From: Acidobacteriaceae bacterium
Lineage (GTDB): Bacteria > Acidobacteriota > Terriglobia > Terriglobales > Acidobacteriaceae
Direction: 5' to 3'
NCBI GenBank assembly: GCA_030037545.1
Contig: JASHRF010000117.1
Span: forward strand, 1 to 64,000
DNA length: 64,000 nucleotides
Of this stretch, positions 54,588 through 63,205 are shown piece by piece (the first letter of the stretch is position 1; each line of letters opens with the position of its first letter). A program made the position numbers and the translations under genes. The notes below the pieces were generated by a model, which was given only the letters and a program-made list of their open reading frames with translations, did not search any database and was not told the DNA's origin.

Positions 54588-54869
54588 ATGACCCAACTCG
54601 ATATGGTCGCATCCGTCTCCGTCGCCGATTTGGTCCGGGAAATCGCCCAGGCTCTGGTGGACGAACCAATGGCAGTAGCAGTGGAGTCCGTGGACCGGGA
54701 CGAGAACACCGTCCTCAAACTGCGGGTGGCTCCCCAGGATGTGGGGAAGGTGATCGGCAAACAGGGGCGAACTGCCCGCTCGGTACGCACCATTCTGGGT
54801 GCTGTGAGCATGAAATTGCGCCACCGCTACACCCTCGACATCCTGGAAGAGGATGAGAACGAACCCTAG
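54588..54869 (+). CDS. khpA: KH-domain RNA-binding protein KhpA
   Basis: This 93-residue protein has one KH fold with the G-x-x-G loop at G57-K-Q-G60 (DVGKVIGKQGRTARSVRTIL). The family partners KhpB and is usually found between rpsP and rimM. The ATG at 54588 has AAGG upstream; the frame extends 19 codons earlier without support. The stop codon TAG falls in the CTAG that flanks the mobile element beginning at 54871. Confidence 0.92.
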   Translation: MTQLDMVASVSVADLVREIAQALVDEPMAVAVESVDRDENTVLKLRVAPQDVGKVIGKQGRTARSVRTILGAVSMKLRHRYTLDILEEDENEP

Positions 54870-54870
54870 A

Positions 54871-55119
54871 GCCTGTTAACACTAGTGGGGTGGATGGCGT
54901 TGCCAGCCAAAATCGGGTCAGACGAGGCGGAGGACGACGGCTCTGGCGGGCCCACAGCCTGGGACGACAACGAAGTATGACCCGATTGAAGGGACAGGGC
55001 CGATTTTCCCAATTTCGTTGTCGCTCGTCGCTAGCAGACACCCGGTATGCGTCGCTCCTCGCTCCTGGAACTCGGAAAAATCGGCTCTTGTCGCCGCCAC
55101 CCCGGCAGTGTTAACAGGC
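54871..55119. repeat. 249-bp MITE-like element with 13-bp terminal inverted repeats
   Basis: GCCTGTTAACACT at 54871-54883 is inverted exactly at 55107-55119. A CTAG flanks each side (54866-54869 and 55120-55123), likely a target duplication. Inside is a further inverted pair, ATCGGGTCA and TGACCCGAT. There is no coding capacity. It begins next to the khpA stop codon and separates khpA from rimM. The remaining 264 bp to rimM show no gene. Confidence 0.75.
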
Positions 55120-55383
55120 CTAGGTCCCAGGCCGTTTGATTTTGCACCAAGGGGGTTCCCCAGGTCTCGATTTTGAGACTTGGGAACCACAAACCTGAAG
55201 GAACGTATTCATGCGGTCAGAGACCTTGTATGCCGGGCACCGCAGACGCATGAGCTTTGCCGCGCCCGAGGCGCAGCGTTCGTTCGCGCTGCGCTTCAGC
55301 TTGGGGTGCATTATCCCGAATGCCGGACCGCAGTCCCGTAGGGACGATGCCCATTTTCCGGCCCGCTTCGCAGGCGGCTGCGG

Positions 55384-55998
55384 ATGACAGCATCCCATCC
55401 CCCACTCCCGTGGGCGTGGCTGGCGCGCATACGCCGTCCGCAGGGGCGCAAAGGCGAAGTCTTCGCCGAGCTTCTCACCGATTTTCCTGAAAAATTTTCC
55501 CAGCGGCGGCAGCTCTGGCTCCTGGTTGAGCCCACGCCCAAGCCGGGCCGCGCTCCTGCGCCTCGGGGAAACCGCGCGTCTCTCGGCGCCAGTCAGCCGC
55601 CGGCCCCGCGCCCGGTCGAGCTCACCGGCTGCTGGCTGCACAAGGGCGGCATCGTGCTCCACTTCGCCGGCGTGGATTCCATCTCCGCCGCCGAGCAACT
55701 CACCGGTCAAATCGTCGCCATTCCCCGCGCCCAGCGCATCGCCCTGCCCGAAGACGAAGCCTACATCGGCGACCTCATTGGCTGCGCGCTCGTCGATGTA
55801 GCCGCTGCGGCGCCCGTTGCAATCGGCGAAATTCTCGATGTAGACCGCTCCGCTGGCCCGGTGCCTCTGCTCATCGTACGCGGCCGCAAAGGCGACCTTC
55901 TCATCCCCTTCGCAAAAAGCTATCTGCGCAAAATCGATCTCGAATCCCGCCGCGTTGAGATGGCCCTGCCTGACGGCCTCGTGGATCTGAACACTTGA
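55384..55998 (+). CDS. rimM: 16S rRNA processing protein RimM
   Basis: This 204-residue protein has an N-terminal RimM domain (WAWLARIRRPQGRKGEVFAELLTDFPEKF...LHFAGVDSISAAEQLTGQIV) and a C-terminal PRC-barrel (LIGCALVD...ILDVDRSAGPVPLLIVRGRKGDLLIPFAKSYLRKIDL). It binds the 30S head during maturation. A Pro/Arg/Ala-rich insertion (about residues 48-78) interrupts the first domain. The ATG at 55384 fits the family. The usual next genes, trmD and rplS, are absent here. Confidence 0.9.
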   Translation: MTASHPPLPWAWLARIRRPQGRKGEVFAELLTDFPEKFSQRRQLWLLVEPTPKPGRAPAPRGNRASLGASQPPAPRPVELTGCWLHKGGIVLHFAGVDSISAAEQLTGQIVAIPRAQRIALPEDEAYIGDLIGCALVDVAAAAPVAIGEILDVDRSAGPVPLLIVRGRKGDLLIPFAKSYLRKIDLESRRVEMALPDGLVDLNT

Positions 55999-56230
55999 GA
56001 CGAATTCGAGAACCCGCGATGAAAACACGCTCTTCTGTGCGCCTTTCTCGGGATCTCTCTGGTGGCCGTAGCTACCGCGATCTTCGCATTGGAATACCGG
56101 AGCTCTGTCTCGCCGAGGGAATTTTTGACCTTGAGGTAGCGGACCTTTCCACGAGCCATCCGTCGACTGCGATCTCTGATCTCTGACCCCTGTTCCCTCG
56201 TTCCCTTGGTCCCTGTATTCTTGAGTCATC

Positions 56231-57427
56231 ATGGAAGAGTTCAGCCGCATCCAGCGTCTCCCCGCTTATGTCTTCAACATCACCGGGGAGATGAAGACCG
56301 CCGCGCGCCGCCGCGGCGAAGACATCATCGACTTCGGCATGGGCAATCCCGATGGCGCCACGCCCCGCCACATCGTCGACAAGATGATCGAGGCCGCGCT
56401 CAAGCCGCCCACCCATCGCTACTCCGTTTCGCGCGGCCTGCCGCGCCTGCGCAAGGCCATTTGCAACTGGTACAAATCGCATTACGACGTCTCGCTCGAT
56501 CCCGAGACCGAGTCCATCGTCACCATCGGCTCCAAGGAAGGCATCGCCCATCTCTGCCTCGCCATCCTCGACTCGCGTGACACCGTGCTCGTCCCCAATC
56601 CCAGCTATCCCATCCATATATATGGCCCCGTCATCGCCGGCGCGCACATCGTCAGCGTCCCCGTCCACGACCAGGAGCACTTCCTGGCCCAGCTCGAGGA
56701 CCTCATCCCGCGCATGACCCCGCGCCCCAAGGCGCTCATCGTCAACTTCCCGTCCAACCCCACCACGGAATGTGTCGACCTGCCGTTTCTCGCCCGCCTC
56801 GTCGCCCTGGCCCGCGAGTACGGCTTCCATCTCATCCACGACCTGGCCTACGCCGACATCGCCTTCGACGGCTACAAGCCGCCCAGTGTCATGCAGGTTC
56901 CCGGCGCCAAGGACGTGGCCGTCGAGTTCTTCACCCTTTCCAAGAGCTACAACATGCCCGGCTGGCGCGTGGGCTTCATGGTTGGCAACCCGGTCCTGGT
57001 CTCCGCGCTCGCCCGCCTCAAAAGCTATTTCGATTACGGCACCTTCACGCCCATCCAGGTGGCATCCATTGCCGCGCTCGAAGGCCCGCAGGAGTGTGTG
57101 GCCGAAATCTGCGAGAACTACCGCAGCCGCCGCAACGTTCTCGTCGAAGGCCTCAACAAAGCCGGATGGCATGTAGCGCTGCCCAGGGCCACCATGTTCG
57201 TCTGGGCGCAAATCCCCGAGCCCTACCGGAGCTTGCGCTCTCTTGAGTTTTCCAAATTGTTGCTCACGGAGGCGAAGGTGGCTGTAAGCCCCGGCATCGG
57301 CTTCGGCGACTACGGTGACAACCACGTAAGATTCGCCCTGATCGAAAACGAAGAGCGCACCCGCCAGGCGCTGCGCGGCATCAGGCAGATCCTTGCCAGG
57401 CAGTTCTCCCTGGCCGGTGGTCAGTGA
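56231..57427 (+). CDS. alaC: AlaC-type class I/II aminotransferase
   Basis: This 398-residue fold-type I PLP enzyme has N-terminal [38 protein letters not shown], and K238 in [16 protein letters not shown] as the Schiff-base lysine. The NMPGWR block and overall pattern fit the AlaC glutamate-pyruvate aminotransferase group rather than DapL. It interconverts pyruvate and alanine. The ATG at 56231 fits. It stands alone, 232 bp from rimM. Confidence 0.85.
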   Translation: MEEFSRIQRLPAYVFNITGEMKTAARRRGEDIIDFGMGNPDGATPRHIVDKMIEAALKPPTHRYSVSRGLPRLRKAICNWYKSHYDVSLDPETESIVTIGSKEGIAHLCLAILDSRDTVLVPNPSYPIHIYGPVIAGAHIVSVPVHDQEHFLAQLEDLIPRMTPRPKALIVNFPSNPTTECVDLPFLARLVALAREYGFHLIHDLAYADIAFDGYKPPSVMQVPGAKDVAVEFFTLSKSYNMPGWRVGFMVGNPVLVSALARLKSYFDYGTFTPIQVASIAALEGPQECVAEICENYRSRRNVLVEGLNKAGWHVALPRATMFVWAQIPEPYRSLRSLEFSKLLLTEAKVAVSPGIGFGDYGDNHVRFALIENEERTRQALRGIRQILARQFSLAGGQ

Positions 57428-57514
57428 TCGGCGTGCCTTCCTGGTGTCATCCGCTGCGGCGGACCAAGCCCGTGGCGCCCGGCTTTGCCTAAGAGCGTGT
57501 TTACGATCTCCTGG

Positions 57515-57643
57515 AGCGTGTTTCAAAAATAGGTTTTGAAAGGGCACGGTTTCAGCCGGGCCGTGCAAAATGCGCCGTTGATGCGGCTTTAGCCGCTGAG
57601 GGATGGTTCCTTGATTGTCCCAGCAGCATTTTTGAAACACGAT
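57515..57643. repeat. Second copy of the 33127-type MITE-like element
   Basis: The left end AGCGTGTTTCAAAAAT (57515-57530) is inverted at 57628-57643 with one mismatch. The internal sequence is closely similar to the element at 33127-33268, including the GCGGCTTTAGCCGCTGAGGG block, with part of the first hairpin shorter. A partial left end (GAGCGTGTTTACG) also lies at 57493-57505. Confidence 0.78.
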
Positions 57644-57965
57644 GTAAGAATCTGTTCCCAATCGGCAAGAAGGGTGGTTTTCGACTCGCCAGTCCGCCTC
57701 AGGCAGGTGAAAGACGGTAACCCCAGGCGCCAGGCTGGGGAACAGAAGGCTGATTTCGTAGCCCAGCCCACTTCAGCAGGCGAAAAAACGCCGCCCTCCA
57801 ACAAATCGTAAATAGGCTCTAATAAACCCAATTTGCCCAAAATTCGCTTCGCCTGCCCAGGAAGTGCTTGTTCCACCCCTGCGAACCTCAAGCTAGCCCG
57901 ACCCGGCGTGATTTGGTACACCTCGGGTCAGCATTGGCGGCCATGCGCCAACTTCGGCCTGCCTT

Positions 57966-58041
57966 GTAAAAGGGCACGACTTCAGTCGGGCCAAAAGAGC
58001 CGCCGAAAAGGTTCGGGCTTCAGCCCTGCAGGGCGCACTTG
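57966..58041. repeat. REP-like double-hairpin repeat, degenerate copy
   Basis: GGGCACGACTTCAGTCGGGCC followed by TTCGGGCTTCAGCCCTGCAGGG shows the two-hairpin layout of the family. Together with the element at 57515, it takes up much of the 687-bp gap between the aminotransferase and the hydrolase gene. No gene was found in the rest. Confidence 0.5.
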
Positions 58042-58114
58042 AGTCGAATGTTCCGGTTTGGCGGTGATACGACCGGAACCAAATCTGATCGGTGTAATTC
58101 CGATACTCCACTGT

Positions 58115-59419
58115 TTAGTTCTCGTTTGCGCTGAGTGTGTCGAGGAAATCCTTGATCTCCTTTTCGACCTCCTGCTCGTTTGAGAGAAATACGAAGTGGT
58201 TGGCGTTCGACAGTATCACCACCTTAGCGAATTTAAGCTGCTGAAATGCTTTGCCCTGAGCAGCTGATTCTTGCTGATCGAATGCGATGTACTCCTTCTT
58301 CTTGTCCTCAGGCATGTGCGCGAGGTTGGGATCGGCATGAGGGCTGGCAAAAATTGCGAGAATGGGTACCTGAATTTTGGTGTACTTTTGCCCACCCCTG
58401 ATGATTGCGGGTGCTGCAAAGGGCACTACCGGCTTTGTCCCTGAATTCGGCGGAGGCGGCAGCAACTCAAGTCGCTTCTGAAATCTTTCCAGATCTCTTT
58501 GCACAACCTGGCTCTCTGACAGAACGTTGGCGGTGCTAGCAATCATGCTGTTCAAATCTGATCCTGATTGGGCGGTGAGAAACGCGTTCAAGGCACTTTC
58601 CAAGTCCTTGGCATCCAACTCACGGTTACCATATTCAGGCGAATAGAGCGCATAGCCATAGCCGGCGTCGAGGTAGACGAGTCCTGCAACCTTATCCGGA
58701 TATCTACTTCCAATAGAACTCAACTCCTCACCGGCGATCGAGTGTCCAATGAGTACCGGCTTCTTCAGTCCAAGAACATCCATCACCTTTAGAACGTCGT
58801 CTCCAAGCACATCTGCCGTGTAGTTGGAATCATCGGGAACTGGAGAACTGGATGCGCCAAAACCGCGCCGCGTGATTCCGTACGCATGGTACTTTGGCAC
58901 AAATTTCGGCGCAAAGTTGTCGAAGACGTGAGCCGTGTTTCCTAATCCCGCAAGAAAAATCAGAGGAGGTCCGTTGCCGCCCCAGTCAATGACCTCGAGC
59001 GATACGTCGGGGGCAACCGTAATCATTCGAGTCTTCGATTTCGTCAGCCAGGATTTAGCTTCTGTAACCCGTTGGAATTGGAGGGGCGATTGGGATGATC
59101 CCTGTGTCCATGTCCCATTTACTGTGCCGCCGTCGGCGCTTATATTTCCGTGATAACTCCCCCCGATCGCCGAAAAATCCAACCCCCCATTGTTTACGGA
59201 GATTGCCGTGACAGGGTAATGGTCTGGGCTCTGATCAATCGGGATGAAATACGCTTGAAGCTTCCCAGTGCCATCGTGCGAAACCTTCAAGACAAATCGA
59301 TGTGGATGGTCTGACTGTACTGTCCCCTGCCATTGTCCGGCGATATCTTGGGCATGAACGTTGGGTATCACTGAGGACAACAGAAGCAATAGGGAAAGAG
59401 CAAAGTTGTAGCGAAGCAT
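58115..59419 (-). CDS. Exported alpha/beta hydrolase
   Basis: This 434-residue protein has a signal peptide (residues 1-23, ending NVHAQ), a beta-rich lipocalin-like N-terminal domain (about 25-120) and an alpha/beta hydrolase fold. The nucleophile elbow is GHSIAG with S227, a helical cap follows, and the C-terminal His is in NANHFVFLSNE. Substrate unknown. The start MLRYNFALS (59417-59419) is preceded by GGGGG; a longer frame from 59491 lacks support. Confidence 0.82.
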   Translation of the reverse strand: MLRYNFALSLLLLLSSVIPNVHAQDIAGQWQGTVQSDHPHRFVLKVSHDGTGKLQAYFIPIDQSPDHYPVTAISVNNGGLDFSAIGGSYHGNISADGGTVNGTWTQGSSQSPLQFQRVTEAKSWLTKSKTRMITVAPDVSLEVIDWGGNGPPLIFLAGLGNTAHVFDNFAPKFVPKYHAYGITRRGFGASSSPVPDDSNYTADVLGDDVLKVMDVLGLKKPVLIGHSIAGEELSSIGSRYPDKVAGLVYLDAGYGYALYSPEYGNRELDAKDLESALNAFLTAQSGSDLNSMIASTANVLSESQVVQRDLERFQKRLELLPPPPNSGTKPVVPFAAPAIIRGGQKYTKIQVPILAIFASPHADPNLAHMPEDKKKEYIAFDQQESAAQGKAFQQLKFAKVVILSNANHFVFLSNEQEVEKEIKDFLDTLSANEN

Positions 59420-60159
59420 CGCATCCCCCACGTGAGAGTAATGATATCGGCTTCCCGTCCCGACATGGCCGGGTGGTCGCCAATGGTCCAACTGACCTGA
59501 GCCGGGTCACCTTTTGCCGCTGCCCAAAGAATCCGGCTCTTGCCCAACAATTCAGCCGAAGATGGCTATTTTAAGGCCGAGCCGTGGCGCCCCTGAATCA
59601 TGGCAGGTCCGCATCGTGGAATCCTGGCCCACCGCACCGCCCGCTCAGGGTAAGCCGGTTCTAAAGGGCAAAAGTGGTCTGAAGGATGCGGAGACCACCC
59701 TGCCGGAGATCGAACAAAACAAACAGTCCTTTTCAGCCAACGTAAACTGTCAAATTACCAACTGTCTCACCCAAGGGAGTTTACCCCGCCAAAAGTCAAG
59801 ACCCTGCCTCGCAACTTTTCTTATAATCGATTGAAACTAGACCCCATTTTCCCGCCAAAAGTTTGCCGGTAATTCCCCCCATTTGCCTTATCCTGACCTT
59901 AAATGCGCCAACTGCCCTGATCTCCGATTCCCTGATCTCTGATCTCTACCCCCGAAAGGACCACGCACTGCACGGGATGCTAACCTAGTTGCAATAATTC
60001 GGCACTTCGCGCTTGCGCTGGTTCCACAGCCACGGGCATGCGAAAAACCGTCTGTTGCTGGCTCACGACCCACCTGCAGACCAGCGGCTGCCGCGGATTG
60101 CCGGTTTCGGTCCACACGCAGCTCAAAGGCGTGTTCTTCGCAGAAAGATTCGAAGGTTT
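59420..60159. other. 740-bp intergenic region, no gene seen
   Basis: The region lies between the divergent hydrolase and Wzi-like genes. It has a doubled CCGCCAAAAGT (59787-59797 and 59853-59863) and a TATAAT (59822-59827) without a matching -35. I see no gene, tRNA or strong promoter. Confidence 0.5.
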
Positions 60160-62106
60160 ATGAGTTTCAACGGGCATTCGATCATCCAGGCAATTCGACT
60201 GCGCGCGGTGCAATGGGCCGCCTTTTTTCTGCTCATTCCCGGCTTGGTTGGAGCGCAACCGGCGACGGGTTCTGCGGCGCAGCCGCCAGCGGCCGGTGCT
60301 CCGGCCGCGGCCGCCGCGCAAGTTCAATCACCGGAATCGCCGTGCAGTCCCGCCATTCTCGGGTCGCCCTATATTCCCGTGGATAGCTGGGTGTATCCGG
60401 CCATGTGGCGGCTGTATGCGCTCGGCTATGGGGACACGGTTTTCCTGGGAGAGCGGCCGTGGACGCGGGCGCGCGTGGCTCACGTGCTGGAAGAAGCCGC
60501 GGCGCGCCTCGAGGATGCCGATACCAGGAAAGACTCCGCCGCTGATCAGGCGCAAAGCATCTACGAAGCGGTAAGCCGCGAACTGCGCCCCGACACGGAG
60601 GGTCCCTGCGGACCGCATCAAGGCAGCGCCCGCATCGAGTCGGTCTATACCATCGCCCGCGGCATCAGCGGCACGCCGTTGGAAGACAGTTATCATTTGG
60701 GCCAGACCGTCATGAACGACTACGGCCGCCCCTACGAGAACGGATTCAACAACTACTCGGGCATCAGCGGATACGCGACCGCCGGGCGTTTCGCCCTTTA
60801 TGTGCGCGGCGAGTTCCAGGGCGCTCCCTCGGCCGCCGGCTATTCTCCGGCGCTCTATCAGGCGCTGGCGACGGTCGACGATACCGTGAATCCGGTCACT
60901 GGCGTGGCCTATCCGAATCAGACCACCATCCCTGAAGGCCCCCTTGCCGCGATATCCGACGGCCGGCTTCTCGAGGCCTATTTTTCTTTTCAGTATCTCA
61001 ACCACGTGTTTTCGTTCGGCAAGCAGGACCAGTGGCTGAGCCCGGCCCAGGGCGGAAGCTTTGCTTATTCGAACAACGCGCAGAACATCTATGGATTCGA
61101 GATCAACCGCATCGAGCCGCTCCATATTCCGCTGCTCTCCCGGCTCACGGGCCCGTTTCGTTACGAGTTTCTGCTGGGCGCGCTGCGCGGTCACCAGCTC
61201 ATGCCCAACCCGCTCTTCACAGGCGACACGGTCACGCAGCCCAACGTCATCGCCCCTGGCGACCCCTGGGTGCACGTCGAGAAGATCAGTTTCCGGCCCA
61301 CCGAAAATGTCGAGTTCGGCTTCGAGCGCACCGTGATCTGGGGCGGCGAGGGTCACTCGCCGGTGACCATCGGCAATTTCCTGCGCAGCTTTTTCAGCGC
61401 TTCCTCGCCCACCGGCGGGGGAGTCAAAAACGGCCGCGAAGACCCCGGCGCTCGCTTTGGCGCCTTCGACTTTTCCTACCGCCTTCCCTTCGTGCGCAAA
61501 TGGCTCACGCTCTACTCGGACTCTGAGGTGCACGACGACGTGAGCCCAATTTCGGCGCCGCGGCGCGCGGCCGTCCGGCCGGGACTTTATCTTTCCCACC
61601 TGCCCGGCGTTGCCCGGCTTGATGTGCGCGTGGAGGCGGCGTCGACCGCTCCCGCCGCGGTCGACAAGGGCACCAATGTATTTGGCCGCTTCATGTACTG
61701 GGAAGGGATCGAGAGACAGGGTTACACCAACCAGGGGCAGATCTTCGGCGACTGGATCGGACGCGAGGCTAAAGGCGGCCAGGCGTGGGTGACCTATCAC
61801 CTGAGCGGCAGCGGGTGGGTGCAGGTGAGCGCGCGCAACCAGAAGGCGGCCAGCGAATTTATTCCCGGCACCTATACCAATACGACCGCATCGTGCACGG
61901 TTCTGAGCCCCTGCACCACGCCGGGCGGGACCACGCTCAACGACATCGACTTCCAGGCGGCGAAACGGATCGGCCGCGATTTCGAAGTGCACGGTAGCTT
62001 CACATTCGAGCGCTGGAAGGCGCCTATCTACCTTCCCGGCCAGCAGACCGTGACCGCGACTTCCATTCAGCTCATCTGGCGGCCGCAACGCAAGGTCAGC
62101 TTCTGA
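60160..62106 (+). CDS. Capsule assembly Wzi-family outer-membrane protein
   Basis: This 648-residue protein has a signal peptide (about 1-32), an Ala/Pro-rich spacer and a domain with SPYIPVDSWVYPAMWRLYALGYGDTVFLGERPWTRARVAHVLEEA, the typical start of Wzi-like proteins in this phylum. A long beta-barrel region follows and ends VSF. Wzi binds capsule polysaccharide at the outer membrane. AAGG lies upstream of the ATG at 60160. The next genes are a small exported protein and UDP-glucose dehydrogenase, consistent with exopolysaccharide production. Confidence 0.78.
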   Translation: MSFNGHSIIQAIRLRAVQWAAFFLLIPGLVGAQPATGSAAQPPAAGAPAAAAAQVQSPESPCSPAILGSPYIPVDSWVYPAMWRLYALGYGDTVFLGERPWTRARVAHVLEEAAARLEDADTRKDSAADQAQSIYEAVSRELRPDTEGPCGPHQGSARIESVYTIARGISGTPLEDSYHLGQTVMNDYGRPYENGFNNYSGISGYATAGRFALYVRGEFQGAPSAAGYSPALYQALATVDDTVNPVTGVAYPNQTTIPEGPLAAISDGRLLEAYFSFQYLNHVFSFGKQDQWLSPAQGGSFAYSNNAQNIYGFEINRIEPLHIPLLSRLTGPFRYEFLLGALRGHQLMPNPLFTGDTVTQPNVIAPGDPWVHVEKISFRPTENVEFGFERTVIWGGEGHSPVTIGNFLRSFFSASSPTGGGVKNGREDPGARFGAFDFSYRLPFVRKWLTLYSDSEVHDDVSPISAPRRAAVRPGLYLSHLPGVARLDVRVEAASTAPAAVDKGTNVFGRFMYWEGIERQGYTNQGQIFGDWIGREAKGGQAWVTYHLSGSGWVQVSARNQKAASEFIPGTYTNTTASCTVLSPCTTPGGTTLNDIDFQAAKRIGRDFEVHGSFTFERWKAPIYLPGQQTVTATSIQLIWRPQRKVSF

Positions 62107-62152
62107 GCCGATGTTCTGAGCGGGCGATTCTGAGCGGCGGTTCTGAGCGGGA
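62101..62152. repeat. Short tandem repeat TTCTGAGCGG over the wzi-like stop codon
   Basis: TTCTGAGC plus CGGC-type spacers recurs four times (62101, 62113, 62128 and 62141). The first unit includes the TGA stop of the Wzi-like gene. It may be simple slippage. Confidence 0.5.
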
Positions 62153-62284
62153 CTGATCGGCGCGCCGGCGTAGGTAGAGCGCTTGGGCCTTACCGTGCGC
62201 CGCGATTCGGGCCGCGCGGCCAGCGCGTTGCATGTCAGCGCCGCCCAATCTCATCAGCGGAGGGATGGTAGCCTGGGGGCAGCC

Positions 62285-63106
62285 ATGCGTTCCATGCGGG
62301 TTTCATTTTCGGTCTTATGTATCGTTGCGGCCTCTCTCCAAAGCTTCTGTTGCGGGGCGCAAACTGTAAAACAGGAGCAGGCCAATAACCCTTCCAGCAT
62401 TCTGCGCTCGCCCGCCGAAATCAGCGTGCCGTTTCTTGTCAATGCACCGTCTTCCGAGCGCGCCCGGTCGATTGAATTTCTGCCCCCTGATTCCATGACG
62501 GCGCCGGACCGGCAGGTGGCCGACAGCGTCCTGGCAATCCTGCGGCAGAAAGCTGCGCTGGCCGGCTTCGATCTGGACCGTGGACAGTGGACTCGTCAGC
62601 AGATGGTCTGCCCCGTGTTTCCTGACTACGTCACCCTCCTCTTCACCCGCAACCAGGGGGTCGGCAATCTGAGCATGTTTTCCGCTGCTATCTGGCGCGG
62701 CCACGAAGACGCGGTGCGCATCGTGCCCATTCTCAGGCGCGGCGAGACGCCGTTTACGCCCGCACCCTCCAACCCGCACACCATTGCCATCTACAATGAA
62801 GTCCGCGCCAGCGAATACCCGGACAAAAAGGTGGACTGGCTCACGGCCGGCCTTTGCTATGCGGCGCTGGCCGGCGCTCAGGTTGAGCTTCCTCCCGTGA
62901 AGGGCGCTGTTCATCCCGGTGTCTCGCTGCTCACGGATTCTTTGCTGCGGATGGGGGCCGATGGTTCGGCCGCAGTGCAGTTTATCGATGTTGAAGTGCG
63001 CGACCGGCCCAGGAAGTGGGATCTGACCTTCGACAAGAAAGGAAAGCTGCTGAAGGTTACGGTCACGCGCGCGCCCTCCATGACATCCAGGCCGGTTCCG
63101 CAATAA
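62285..63106 (+). CDS. Exported unrecognised protein beside the wzi-like gene
   Basis: The 273-residue protein has a signal peptide (about 1-25, ending CCGAQ). A mixed soluble region follows, including a QMVCPVFPDYVTLLFTRN segment and an AIYNEVRASEYPDKKVDWLTAGLCYAALAGAQVELP block. No family was recognised. GGGGG lies just upstream of the ATG at 62285; the frame is open further upstream without a better start. It may be a periplasmic accessory factor of the capsule locus. Confidence 0.65.
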   Translation: MRSMRVSFSVLCIVAASLQSFCCGAQTVKQEQANNPSSILRSPAEISVPFLVNAPSSERARSIEFLPPDSMTAPDRQVADSVLAILRQKAALAGFDLDRGQWTRQQMVCPVFPDYVTLLFTRNQGVGNLSMFSAAIWRGHEDAVRIVPILRRGETPFTPAPSNPHTIAIYNEVRASEYPDKKVDWLTAGLCYAALAGAQVELPPVKGAVHPGVSLLTDSLLRMGADGSAAVQFIDVEVRDRPRKWDLTFDKKGKLLKVTVTRAPSMTSRPVPQ

Positions 63107-63205
63107 AGCGCCGGATGATTCCGTAGGAGAGTGCAACCGCGGTCCCCAGACCCTCGCAACAATCCTTGATTGTCGTCTCCAGAGTCTTTTAGGATGGGTG
63201 CATCC

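Noticed and set aside
55999-56160. A hydrophobic frame (HALLCAFLGISLVAVATAIFALEYR) after rimM
   Set aside because: A stop codon directly precedes it and there is no start codon or ribosome site, so it is not supported as a gene.
60328-62088. A 586-codon open frame antisense to the Wzi-like gene
   Set aside because: The plus-strand protein has a signal peptide and Wzi-like segments; the antisense product is low-complexity Arg/Gly-rich sequence without domains.
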